Source: Abelmoschus esculentus
Lineage: Eukaryota > Streptophyta > Magnoliopsida > Malvales > Malvaceae
Assembly (NCBI GenBank): GCA_035048815.1
Contig: JAUCBN010000001.1
Coordinates: forward strand, 21,653,001-21,717,000
DNA length: 64,000 nt
Direction: 5' to 3'
Position 1 is the first letter of the stretch, and the number at the start of each line of letters is the position of its first letter. The notes beneath the pieces were generated by a model. The model saw nothing but the letters and a program-made list of their open reading frames with translations. It ran no database searches and was not told the DNA's origin. Positions 33,506 through 45,486 of this stretch are shown here, piece by piece. The position numbers and the translations under genes are program-made.

Positions 33506-34560
33506 TGTTAGGCTTGGAGTTGCTTGATGCACAACCGATTAACTTGCCAATTTGATGGAGAAAGAGCATTTTAGGTGATTTATTGTGGAAGCAAAAATAA
33601 CACAATTATTTTAGAGTGGTTCGGCCTTCGAACAAGCACCTACATCCACTACCTTAGATTCCCACTAAGGATTTCTAAATTCACTAAGAATTTCAACCTT
33701 TTGAGGCCAAAGGGATAACCTTACAATCCTAGACTCAAACCCGAATCTAGCATCCAAAGTTTACAACCCGAACTTTGGGAATTCACTCAACAAAGAGAAA
33801 ACTTAGCAAACTTGTTTAATCCTTCTAATAAGGCTAATATTTTCAATCTAAACACTCACTCAATTCTCAATTACACTTGAGCATATATGACAATTAAGCT
33901 CATAAGTGTTGTCTACCAAAAAATGTGAGAATTAAGCACTAAGACAAATCTTTAATCATATTGTTGTTTTCAATGAAGCATTAGTCTTCTCTTGATGCTT
34001 GATGCTTCCTTTTATCATCCCAAATGAGCTTCTAGCCGTTGGTGACCATTGGGAATGGTTTGGAGCTGATTTGAAGGTATATTTTCTCTTCTGGTGCTGG
34101 CGGTATCGAAACACATAAAGGTTGTTTCGAAATAGCTGCTTTGAGAAATAGCCGTTGACCTACATTTATGAACTGGTATCGATACCAGTATCGATACCGC
34201 TCCTAGCCATTGGGGGTTTTCATAAAATCATTTTGACCGTTGGGGTGTTTCAAAATATAGTTCGAAATAGAACATCACAGTGGTGAAAAAGTATCGATAC
34301 CAGTATCGATACCACTGTGGTTTTGCCTTTGAAACCATGACATTGAAGAGCAGGTATCAAAACACCTTGAGGGTGTATCGAAACACCTGGGTAAAAATCA
34401 GTTCTTGGGTTTCTTTAAATCATTCAAAACATATTTAAACTTTCTCAAAAACATCTTAAATATAATTTCAAGTAGTTTGGACATAAGAACCATTTTTGAA
34501 ATCTTTTCAAATTAGTCCAAAACTATTTTTCAATTATTATATCAAAATATTAGTTCTACA
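33506..34560 (-). repeat. 5' LTR of the nested truncated copia
   Basis: On the plus strand it runs TGTTAGGCTTGG ... AGTTCTACA. It contains several ATCGATACCAGTATCGATAC words (34170-34320), a short internal repeat, and a second set reading GTATCGAAACACC. Confidence 0.85.
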
Positions 34561-35589
34561 TAAATCTACCACATAGTGAAAAGTTTGATATGTTTTACTT
34601 ATTTATTTTGAGAATTTTGTCTTTATTATAACCAATATTTGTTTATTTTATTATTATGATAAAAGTTTATTTTTTAATCATGTTCTAAGTATTATATGAT
34701 ATTAGAACAAATATTAAACCTTTAATTAATATGTTGTTTGTTATGTTTGTTTAATCCGAGTACATTGACTGGACATCCCATTCTGCGAGGCTACTGGTCT
34801 CAAAGGAGGTTCTTTTTAAAGGATCTTGTGGACTACTTTAACAACGCCGCGTATAAGGATTAAATTTTTGTTCCTTATTTTATATGTATTGGTTGATCAA
34901 TTACCATTTAATAGTATGGATATTATAAAGTTTATATTTGCTTGAAAGCAATGCTATTTTATGTCGAAAAAACTCGACTATAAACTTCTCCCAAGTTCAA
35001 GTTAAGAAAATCGTCTTGATCAAAGAATTTTTTTAGGAGGCATTCCCTGAAGTGAATGCATGCATGATGCTTATTCCATGCAATTATTGGATTTATGACA
35101 TTCCTTGAAGTGAATGCAAGCATGATGATTATTCCATACGATTATTTGATTTATTTTCTTTTCCCGAAGTGAATGAAATAAAGCACGTATTAAAAGGTGC
35201 ATAATTATGCATATTTTCTCATTTTAAATATAAGAGAATAATATGATGACTATATCCGGAAGTACTAATATCACAGAAAGCTCCAACTGAGCAAATATGT
35301 TATTTGCTAAATGAGACTTTATCTCATGTTTCCAGTGCATTATGCTCGTTGAGCAAATATGTTTTTGCCAAATGGAACTTTATTCCATATTTACAGTGCA
35401 TTATACTCGCCAAAGTCGCAAAGAGACATTGAGTTTTAAAGTTATTTATAGAAATATATTGAGAATATCAGTTAAAGGGATGATGATTATCTCAATATTA
35501 CGAGTATAACTCAAGGCAATAATGAAATTTTGACAAAATTATATGCACTGTCATCTGTATTGTACTACATAAGAATTAATACAAATCGA

Positions 35590-36106
35590 AGCTCATGCTA
35601 TTGTAAACTAGATGTTTACTGATAATTTTATTTGGCCTGACCGGTTAGACTATCCCGGTTCAATTATGATACGAAAATTTGCTGACACTTTTTTGTGGTC
35701 ATTTATTGAAGAACTAAGATTTTTTTATGGTGATATTTCACGTGATACTTGCTATGGAAGCAATTTGATTATTCAATCATCAATATCTAAGATAGAGTGC
35801 TATTAATTTTCTGGAACGGATACAAGGTGATATATATGGTCCCATACACCTTTCTTAAAGACCATCAAGATATTTTATGATTTCTATCGATACATCGACT
35901 AGATGGTTATGTGTATCCTTATTATTAACTCGCAACTTGGTGTTTGCGAGGCTACTTGCTCAATTGATAAAATTACGAGCACATTTTCTAGATTATTTTA
36001 TAAAGACAATCAATCCTGATAATGTTGATGACATATAATTTTACATGTAGTATCACAAATTCGCATCAAGCCAACAAATGATTATAAGTTCTCCCTATTA
36101 CAAATG
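35590..36106 (+). pseudogene. Copia 2 pol remnant, left part
   Basis: Contains TDNFIWPDRLDYPGSIMIRK (35615 on), the gag-pre-integrase core, then the ERIQGDIYGPIHL integrase start and a degraded LDNVDDI stretch at 36020. It jumps directly to RIKPTNDYKFSLLQMVF at about 36063, the same junction as in copia 1. The gypsy at 36112 interrupts it within the codons for MVFGQ. Confidence 0.75.
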
Positions 36107-36111
36107 GTTTT

Positions 36112-36661
36112 TGTAACCCCTCAACCTGGTCTAGTCGCAAGACCGACCCGAGGTGGTTACACAAGGATTATTGAAGACAAGTTTGAAGACCCGACTCTAA
36201 CAACCAACCTTAGAAAGCCTTTCCGAGCCTAAACGACCAACATATCTGTACATGAGCTCTAAACCAACCTTATTGGGCTTGCCAAAAGCCCGAAGACTCA
36301 AAACGACATTGGTGTATCAGTACGAGGTGAAACCGAAAGCCCCACATACAAGCATACTTAACATGCATAAGATCTTATAGAACTCAAGGATCAGGTTACA
36401 CATGCTTGAAACTCAAACACATCCATTCGAATCATGTTCAAGCAACAAGACATAAATTTCATACATAAAAGAGTTCAAACAACATCAAAGATAATATCCA
36501 CATAATCATAACTTCAAAACATAAATCAACATGCTAACTCAAGGCAACCACGACGAATATAAATCATGCATGAAATCATCCAAAACATAAGTTAACATAA
36601 AGTCAAACAATTCTCTTAAACAACATAGCATATCTCATTGCTAGCTAATACTTTACTACAA
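36112..36661 (-). repeat. Truncated 3' LTR of the chimeric gypsy
   Basis: Aligns with 43257-43790 (plus strand TGTAACCCCCTCAACCCGGT through GCTAGCTAATACTTTACT) and then changes to foreign gag sequence. It keeps the terminal 550 of 2225 bases. Confidence 0.88.
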
Positions 36662-37235
36662 AGCATATCTATGAATGCGGTCATAGAGATTTGTTGGATT
36701 GAACCTCGTAATGAATTCTTGGCAAAGTTCCTCCCAAGATTCGATTGATCCTGCTGGGATTCCATTCAACCAAGTCTTCGCCCTATCCCTCAGTGAATAG
36801 GGGAACAATTTTAAGCGCAGAATATTTTCATGGACTCATTGAATCTTAAAAGAGTTGCACACTTCCATGAAGGATTTAAGATGTTGCTTTGCATCTTCAG
36901 TAGCAGACCCACCAAACTGTCCAATTGTGTTCAACATGTTGAACATTACTGGTAAGCTCAATATGAGCTGCTTAAATCTCTGGGGTAACTATGTCAGGCT
37001 TAAGTCCGTTCAGATCTTCCACCAGATAGTCTTTGAGAGTGGGCTGCCTCAGCAATAGATGCGGCAGTGGCTGCTGCGGCATTGCTGGCGGCAGTACATT
37101 ATGATCAACTGGTGGCATTTGTCCTCTCGGTGGATTGTCCATAGTTTGGAACAGATTTTGTCTTAGATTATGTCTTGTACGTTCAATCTTAGGATTTAAC
37201 TCGTACAATGGTCCATTCGGATTTGCCCTGGTCAT
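36662..37235 (-). pseudogene. Gag N-terminal part of a second gypsy lineage
   Basis: The minus strand starts with TRANPNGPLYELNPKIERTR (37235 on), a Pro-rich linker (PPAMPQQPLPHLLLRQPTLK) and KDYLVEDLNGLKPDIV. After shifts it reads FNMLNTIGQFGGSATEDAKQ, HLKSFMEVCNSFKIQ, a stop, then HENILRLKLFPYSLRDRAKT and WLNGIPAGSIESWEEL. This is the retrotransposon gag core (the W-x-x-x-L/LR-x-x-W pattern) found in Athila/Tat-type elements. It is cut at 36662 where the first gypsy's LTR resumes. Confidence 0.75.
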
Positions 37236-37352
37236 AAACCAAATAAATAAAAATTAATAAAAACAAAAACAAAATAAAATTGAAGTTAAAGTTAAAGTTA
37301 GATAACTAATAATTAAAGAGCAAGAAAATTAAAAAAAACAAAATTCAGTTGC

Positions 37353-38746
37353 CAATCCCCAGCAATGGCGCTAAAAACTTGATAGGCGTGGTATAAGCTC
37401 TATTTTGAGTGCAAGTGTACACGTCGTCAAGTAATAAAATGATAAGTATATCGTGTATCGTCTCCATAGGGATTGGTATACTTAATATGTCTTCCTTAGT
37501 TCTCTTGCTCCTGAGAATAAAATAAAAACACAAATAAGATGGTTTGTTTTATCTAACTAAATAATTAAATAACAAAATATAAAATAAAGAGTTGAGAACG
37601 ATTATATAGAAAGCAGGTAGGATCCAGTTGCGTTAATTAGTGGATTCAATTGATCTTCTTCTTGTCCAATGCAATCGCATAACACTGCTTCGATAGTACT
37701 GCAGATACTGCCTCAGCAATATTGGTGCTCCTCTGCAGTGGCAATATCTTACTCGTGGACAAAAGTATCAAAGTTCAGCAAAGTGTCCGTAAGTGACTCC
37801 GCTCATCTCTGAGTCAAAGTATTGTTGATGCTCAATCCTTGACGATACCTCTCGGCGTAAACCAAAGATAACCACAAACCAATCCAACACTTCTTTTAGC
37901 TGTTGAAACTCTTAACCTACCCCTTATTTCCTCCACAAGGGTATAGGCCGAGTTACTGTCGTTGACACCATATTTATCCCTTTCGTGAATCTACACCTCT
38001 CAATGCTAGATAAATAGATTACTTGTAAACTTCCCTCTCGGGCTTGGATACAAGAACAAAGAATGGCAATAGGATAAGCAAACTCTGATTTTATTGCATA
38101 AGAACAAGAATACAAGAAACAATCTCCTCTCACTAATCTCAACAACCTTCACCTATCCCTAAGAAGTTTAGAACATGTTATCATGGAAGTACAATTCTTA
38201 GGGAGGAAGGGTTTTGTCTACAAATCGGCTCTCTTCGACAATGTGGCCGGCTAGTATATTTATAGTCTTAACCTAGGTCAAACCTTTCCTAAATAGACTT
38301 CAACTTGGAGTAGGGAACAAGTCTTACTCAAGGATTCTGATATTTCCAAGTTTGTCGCCTTCTAGAAAGGTTTTCCCGCTTGGTCTTGAATTGGGCTTTT
38401 AGCATGCTAGCCTGGTCCAATTGATGTACTGTGTCTTCCAGAATATTCTCTATATTTTTATCTTTCAATGCGCCTCCATTGTTGGTGCTGTCACATTGGA
38501 TTTTTCCACAGCCAGTCTTCTACCTCGGCCTCAACATAGCTTTTCTGTCGCTTCGGCTCTGGATATTCCTGTATGTACAAAAATTACAATAATATCTGCA
38601 TTCTCTATACATATTAACTTTGTTTATGGTGATAATGGAATATCCAATATTTGAGCAAAGAGTACATGATTTGGTTCAAATGGGTGTATATTAGGTACAT
38701 AAAGTACCATAAGAAGGATAGTAAATAACTGCCTTGTAGGCACTCA
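37353..38746 (-). repeat. LTR and primer-site leader of the second gypsy lineage
   Basis: On the minus strand the LTR-like part ends GTACACTTGCACTCAAAATA ... CCTATCA. It is followed by AGTTTTTAGCGCCATTGCTG (37377-37358), a close variant of the TTTTTGGCGCCGTTGCCGGG leader of Athila/Tat gypsy elements. Upstream, CCAATCCCTATGGAGACGAT resembles the usual end of such LTRs. The LTR's own start lies near 38746, where integrase of the first element breaks off. Confidence 0.65.
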
Positions 38747-41700
38747 TAAATACTCTATTTCTTTCCATTTCAAATCTACATACGATTTTTGCCTATCTGA
38801 AGCTGCCTTTAACCGATCACAAATCAACTTCACTTTCTCGGTAATCCCCTTAAGGATGTCCGGTATCGATATCAATTTCTGACCTGCTTTATCCGAACAA
38901 AATGGAGTTTTGCACTTTCTGTCATATAAAGCCTCATACGGAGCCATCTGAATACTCAACTGATAACTATTCTTATACGCAAACTCAATTAACAACAGGT
39001 GCTTCGCCCAAGTACCCTGAAAATCAATGATGCAACAACATAACATATCCTCGAGAATCTGAATAACTCTCTCTGATTGCTCATCTGACTGAAGATGATA
39101 CGAAGTACTGAAATTCAAACAGATACCCAAAGCACTGTGCAAACACTCCCAAAATCTAGTTGTAAATCTCGAATCTCTATCAGACACAATCGATTTTGGC
39201 ACACCATGCAGTCTTACAATCTCACTGATGTATAAATTTGCCAACTTATCTAACGAGTAAGTCGTATGAACAGCAATAAAGTGAGCAGACTTTGTGAAGC
39301 GATCAACTATAACCCAAATTGAGTTCTTCTTCGAAAGAGTCAAAGGCAAACCGGATACAAAATCTATGGTGATTTTTTCCCATTTTCATTCTGTAATCTT
39401 CAACAGCTCTAACAAACCAGACGAAAATTGATGTTTTGTTTTAACTCTCTGACAAACCATAAACTCACTCACATAGTCGATAACATCTCTCTTCAGACCA
39501 ATCCAGAAGTACTAATTCTTCAAACTATGGTACATCTTCGTACTACCCGGATGCATAACAAAAGGACTATTGTGCGCTTCGGTCAGAATCATACGTCTCA
39601 AATCACTGTCATTCAATACAACTACTCTGTGTCTGAAACACAATACACTATCATCTTTGAAACTGTACTTTGTAGGTCTTCCTTCAGCTATATCTTGCAC
39701 GTGAGGTGTCAAAGATCTATCTGACAGTTGTTTCTCTTTGATCAACTGACCCAAAGTAGGTTTAACCTGAAGCTCGGCTACCAAGCCACCATTACCTGAT
39801 AAGTTCAATCTAGCAAATATAGCTCTCAACTCAACAACTACCTTCCTACTCAAAACATCTGCCACTATATTGGTTTTACCTGGATGATACTCAACCTTGA
39901 GCTCATAATCTTTCAATAATTCGAGTCATCTGCATTATCTCAGATTCAACTCTCTCTGTGTCATCAGATACTTCAAACTCTTGTGATCTGTGTACACTAT
40001 GCATCTCTCACCATACAAGTAATGCCTCCAAATCTTCAAGGCAAACACTACTGCAACTAGCTCTATATCATGGGTCGGATAATTGCACTCATGGTTCTTC
40101 AACTGTCTCGAAGAATAAGTTACAACTCTTCTGTCTTGCATAAGCATACAACCTAGCCATGCATATGAAACATCACTGTAGATCATATACTCCTTCCTTG
40201 ACATTGGCTGTATAAAAAATGGTGCATCTATCAAAGCTTCTTTCAGTTTCTTAAAGGCTTATTGTCTTGCATCTGACCACTCAAACTGAACATTCTTCTG
40301 AAGCAACTTAGTCAAAGGAGAAGCAATATTTGAAAATCCATTCACAAACCTCTTATAGTAACCTGCTAAGCCTAGAAAACTACAAATCTCTGTGACAGAC
40401 TTTGGTTGCTTCCAACTCACAATGGCTTCTATCTTCTTAGGTCTACTTTAATCCCTTCATCTAACATTACATGTCTTGAGAAAAAAACTTTTCTAATCCA
40501 GAACTCACACTTGCTCAACTTGGTATACAACGGGTGATCCAACAAAGTCTGTAATACTAACTTCAAGTGTCTATCGTGGTCTTCCTCAATATGTGAGTAT
40601 ACTAATATGTCATCAATGAACACAACCACAAATTGATCCAAGTACTCATGGAAAATTCCGTTCATCATGTCCATAAAAAAATCTAGTGCATTTGTCAACC
40701 CGAAAGGCATAACCAGAAACTCGTAGTGACCATACCTTGTATGGAATGCTATCTTCGATACATTGACTTCTTTTACCTTCAACTGATAGTACCCTGATCT
40801 CAAGTCTATCTTGGAAAACACGGTAGAACCTCTAAGCTGCTCAAACATATCATCATTTCTCGGTAGAACATATTTGTTCTATCAACTGATTCAACTGTCT
40901 GTAATCGATGCACATCCTCGTACTATTGTCTTTCTTCTTCACAAACAACACGGGTGTGCCCCAAGGCGAAGAACTCGGTCGAATAAAACCTCTATCTGAT
41001 AGTTCTTGTAATTGAATCTTCAACTCTTTTAGTTCTTTCGGTGCCATACGATATGGAGCAATCAAAATAAGAGCAGAATCTAAATAAGTCTCTATGGAAA
41101 ACTCGATCTTTCTGTCAGGTGGCAAACTAGGCAACTCTTTTGGAAAGACAGTCAAAAAATCACACACCTTCCTGATATCTTGTGGTATGACTTCATTCAT
41201 GTTCAGGTTCATCATTTATGCTAGGTATGCCTCACATCCCAACTCAACTAACATCTGAGCCTCTAAAGCCAAAACAACATTCGATAAGAACTTCACGTTC
41301 TCACCTAATACCACAATCTCATGATCATTTGTAAGCTTCAAATAAACTCTCTTGGTCTCGAAGTCTATCCTAGCTCTATGCTATGTCAACCAATCCATAC
41401 CCAAAGTCACATCAAAACCGTAATATGGAAATTCCATCATATTAACTGCGAACACATACCCCTAAACAGTCAACAGACATCGTCTATACATCTTTCTGAC
41501 CACTACGGTATCTCCGAATGAACTAGTAACACTAACTCCTATATCTAGTGTCTCACAAGGTATATACAATATCCTAGCATGCTCACTCAAAATATATGAA
41601 TGCGTAGACCTAGAGTTAATCAAGGAAAGAAAAATCAAAGACTGTATCGAGAAATTACCACGATCACATCGATGTCGTTCTGTCATTCTCGTTGAGCATA

Positions 41701-42925
41701 AACCCTAGTCGGCCACCATCCTCTGGCTGAACTGCAACCATATGAGCCACATTCCGCTGACCATCATTCCTCGGCTGAAAAATTCCTAAACAACGCCCAC
41801 GGCCTCGATGATAATCAATAGCTCTAGCGGGAGCCTAAACCTGAATTGGTGCACCTCTAGCTAAACTTGGGTAGTTACGCCTCAAATGTTCTCGGGATCC
41901 ACAGTTCCAACACTCATCCGGTACACCCGAACACTCTTCATCATGGTGCCTACCACATCTAGCACATACAGGAGCATGAGCAAGAGCTCCTTGGCCCTGA
42001 TGGCCTCGACCTGAGTTTTCAAGTACATGATTAAAATGATGTCTAGTGCCCCTATACCTCTTGGCATCACCTCTATCGAAACCCGCAGACCTCTTCCCAA
42101 AACTAGACCCTCTGGCTCGTTTGGTCGGACCCAAACTGTGCTCTATGTCCTTGGCCCTAGAGACCAAGACATCAAAATCTGTATAGTCAGTAGCCAACAT
42201 GTACCTCTTCACTTCTTCATTCAGTCCATATCGAAAATGGTCACATCGTTCCCTCTCAGTAGAAACTATCTCTGGTGCATACTGACTCAGTCTAACAAAT
42301 CGGATCTCATAATCTATCATAGACATACCACCTTGAAGTAAGGCCATAAATTCCCTCTTTTTCTCATCAATATAGCGAGGACCTAGATACTTCTTGCGGA
42401 AGGCAGACTCGAAGAACTCCCATGAAATCTCATTGTCTGACATACTCGAAGTAATGGTGACCCACTAGGTGTAGGCATCACCCTGAAGTAGAGAAACAAC
42501 ACAACCTAGTCTGCGCGCTTCAGTACATACCATTTGTGTCAAGATACGGACGGTCTTATCAAAAAAAGCCTCCGATCTCTCGGCTGATAACCCTCGAAAC
42601 TCCCCCCACCCAAACTACAAAGTCTCTCTAGGGGCAACCCAGTGCCCTCACCCTGAGGTGGTGCGGTAGCTTGTACCCCGACTATGACTGCTTGAAAAGC
42701 TCCAGCTATAGCTTGAACCAATAGGGTCATATCTATACTGGTCAAACCTTGCATACCTTGGCCAGCCTGATGCCCATCACCTCCAACATTCTCTCCACCA
42801 CCCTCCAAAGGAGGTGGCACATCCTCTATATATACATGTCTGTCCTCAACAATAGCCTCAGGCTCTACAGCCTTAGCCCTAGGCCTGCCCCTCCGCCTCA
42901 ACATACCGAACAAAGGAGATAACAA
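38744..42925 (-). pseudogene. Gypsy (chromovirus, Del/Tekay-like) gag-pol, broken
   Basis: On the minus strand: gag N-terminus (42925-42539), gag core with zinc knuckle CWNCGSREHLRRNY (42443-41835; the last Cys is Tyr), protease LINSRSTHSYI (41686-41462; Asn replaces the catalytic Asp), and RT in two frames (41215-40429: GTPVLFVKKKDNSTRMCIDY, then KIDLRSGYYQLK, MPFGLTNA, catalytic FIDDILVYS). RNase H follows (40234-39935: IYSDVSYAWLGCML, TDHKSLKYL). The integrase zinc-binding part (39916-39512) and core come last (39349-38744: VIVDRFTKSAHF, IVSDRDSRFTTRFW, QSERVIQILEDML, catalytic D-D-E present). It ends at KWKEIEYL, before the C-terminal beta domain and chromodomain. Assignment to Del/Tekay follows from motif wording and the long TGTAACACC LTR. 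Confidence 0.85.
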
Positions 42926-43228
42926 CTACAAAAAGAATAAACATACAAGATTGAGTCAGCAAAGGCGGGGGTCCAAGGTGCTCAAGTATTCCTTTACTAA
43001 AAATCATTTTCCAATAATGTATTATTCGCAATGGGATTCGACAACTATGTTTTCACACAATAAACAAATCAACATAAAATTTTGAATACCGTACAATGCA
43101 ATAAACAATCAATATTGGAATATACAATTACCATACAAGGCAAACACCGAGATTTTGCAACCAAATGCTATAAACTTACCTCACTTACCTGTTAAAATCG
43201 CGGAAACGGCTCGAGAGCCTTAAACCGA

Positions 43229-43250
43229 GGCTCTGATAACAATAAATGTA
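43229..43250 (-). other. Primer-binding site of the chimeric gypsy
   Basis: The element strand reads TTGTTATCAGAGCCTCGG just after the 5' LTR, matching most of the TGGTATCAGAGCC initiator-Met tRNA site. It is offset a few bases from the LTR end. Confidence 0.7.
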
Positions 43251-43256
43251 ACCCCC

Positions 43257-45481
43257 TCAACCCGGTCTAGTCGTAAGGCTGACATGAGGTGGTTATACGG
43301 GGATTATTGAAGCCAAGTTTGAAGAGCCGACTCCAATAACCAACCCTAGAAAGCCTTTCCGAGCCCAAACGATCAACGTATCTGCACACGGGCTCTAAAC
43401 TAACCTTATTGGGCTTGCCAAAAGCTCGAAGACTCAAAACGATATTGGTGTATCAGTACGAGGTGAAACCGAAAGCCCCACACAAATCATACTTAACATG
43501 CATAAGACCTTATAGAACTTAAGGATTAGGTTACACATGCTTGAAACTCAAACACATCTATTCGAATCATGCTCAAGCAACAAGACATAAATAATACTTC
43601 AAAACAACATCAAAGATAATATCCACATAACCATAACTTCAAAACATAAATAAACATGCTAACTCAAGGCAACCATGGCGAATATAAACCATGCACGAAA
43701 TCATCCAAAACATAAGTTAACATAAAGTCAAACAATGCTCCTAAACAACATAGCATATCACATTGCTAGCTAATACTTTACTGCAACTAAATTATACTTG
43801 AGCTAATGAGTAACATGCTTAGACGCCCTTCTTCGCACCGTGTTAACTCTCAAGCTAACGATCTACATTGTCGAAAAATGAGAGCAAACTCGGTTATTAT
43901 ACACAGATATACGGAAACATCTTACACATATACGAATTTATCTTACACGTATATGAGTTTTATCTGACACGATCGAATTTATCTGACACATATGCGAATT
44001 TTGTCTCATAGTGCACTATTTTTAGATCCTATTGGTCGACCAATTAAATCTGGTATGACTTAACGAATGTCAACATCATTACTATAATATAATTTTACAA
44101 TATCTTACGACTTTCAATGCCATACATAACCACCAGACTATAATCTTACCATACACAAATGGTCTTACTTACCACTTACAAGCATAACTTGCAATATCTT
44201 ACAGTTACCTTACAATTATCTCACATGGTATATTAACATGTCATTAATCAATAGATAATAAACACAACTCAACATAACAATTAACATGCCATCAACAAAA
44301 ATTAAATACAACAAACTTTCCAATATTTACCATCTAACAAGGATACAAGGAAAGTAAAAAAAAGATCTTACTCTTGAGTTTGGATTAGCTTATCAAGCTC
44401 AATCCAAACCCCTAAAATCTTCCTTAAACCAAACCAAGTTCAAAATATTTTTCCATTCACCACACAACATTAACGATAGCCAAATCGAGCCCCGAACCTT
44501 CCAGAATTACACTTGAATCACCCGAAACCGAAAGTGCTGCTTCAAACCAAACAAAATTAAAGTATTAACCTCATAATCATCCATAAATTCACTATTTTAC
44601 ATCAGCTCATAAATCCACAATATTTTCTCAACAATTCAAAGCCAAAATCATCCCAAATATTCTCATTTTCGTACTTAAGCAAAGCACAGCCATTACCCTT
44701 CAATTGAAACACTAAAACACTTAAAAACATGTCCAAAACATCACTCATATATAATATAACCAACAACCCTTCATTTTCACACTAAAACACCCTCAAAACA
44801 CTTATTTTCCACTTTCAAAAATTATCTAATGCATCCACTTCGGGAATTCAATCATCTACCTCATTTAACTACACAAAATCCATCATTTAACATTTTAAAA
44901 ACACCTACCAAGATTCTATATACCTCTAGCCCTTTATTTGCAATAAAATCCAATAAAAAACTCAACCACAACAACTCTAAAAATCCTCCCTAAGACTAGT
45001 TTCGGGTTTACTAAGATTAAACCATTTTCCTAACATGTTTTAACTTCATTAAAGATTTCAAAAACATCCTTAAACTTTGTTTTACCAAGCTCATTCAAAA
45101 TTTCAACAAAATCCTCACTTTTCTCATCAAACCTTGAAAAATAGAGATTCTCCAAGATTTGATAAAAATAGAATTTTTAACCATTAAAAGATAGAAAATT
45201 AAAAGAACAAGTTAAATATGAAATTATCTTTTGAAAAAACTCTTGGATGATGCTGGATGATGAAGAAATAAAGAATGAGGGTTTTAGAGAGTTTTTAACT
45301 TAGTTTTGAAGAATATGAGAAAAATGGTGTTTTGATTCTTCAAAACCCTTATAATTTCATTAATGGCGTTTCTATAAATATTGTAAACTTTTATAAAATT
45401 CATATTATTAATTAAAATTAACCTGAAACTAATTCTAGTTTAGAGTCTAATTACTCCTAAGCCCAAAATCGGGGTGTTACA
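43257..45481 (-). repeat. Complete 5' LTR of the chimeric gypsy (2225 bp)
   Basis: The element strand starts TGTAACACCCCGATTTTGGG and ends GGTTGAGGGGGTTACA. It contains a five-unit, roughly 21-bp array at 43909-43998. The start is shared with the LTRs at 53248 and 61038, which lie on the plus strand. Confidence 0.9.
43909..43998. repeat. About 21-bp tandem array inside the gypsy LTR
   Basis: Five diverged units: ATATACGGAAACATCTTACAC, then ATATACGAATTTATCTTACAC-like units ending in TTACAC, TTACAC, CTGACAC, CTGACAC and CTCATAG. Confidence 0.7.
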
Positions 45482-45486
45482 GTTTT

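Larger units (their letters stand above)
31940..34560 (-). mobile_element. Truncated Ty1/copia element (UBN2-type gag), nested in copia 2
   Basis: Minus-strand element flanked by TAAAT (31935-31939 and 34561-34565). The 5' LTR is complete (33506-34560, 1055 bp). Next to it lies the primer-binding site GCTATGATACCA on the plus strand (33492-33503), which reads TGGTATCATAGC on the element strand, one base from the initiator-Met tRNA site. Gag follows, then a jump into the last 153 bases of the 3' LTR (31940-32092). All of pol and most of the 3' LTR are missing. Confidence 0.9.
36112..45481 (-). mobile_element. Chimeric Ty3/gypsy retrotransposon, TSD GTTTT
   Basis: Flanked by GTTTT (36107-36111 and 45482-45486) within copia 2. 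On the element (minus) strand: a complete 5' LTR of 2225 bp (45481-43257, starting TGTAACACCCCG), a primer site reading TTATCAGAGCC (about 43230-43242), and gag-protease-RT-RNaseH-integrase (42925-38744). Integrase breaks off before its C-terminal part. Foreign sequence follows: an LTR, leader and gag start of another gypsy lineage (38746-36662). Last comes a 550-bp piece of the element's own 3' LTR (36661-36112). The intact outer ends and duplication show that it is one insertion, whatever made the inside. Confidence 0.9.

Noticed and set aside
36112..45481. Endogenous pararetrovirus
   Set aside because: The gag-protease-RT-RNaseH-integrase order, paired LTR ends, tRNA primer site and 5-bp duplication fit a Ty3/gypsy retrotransposon. 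No viral movement or coat protein signature was seen.
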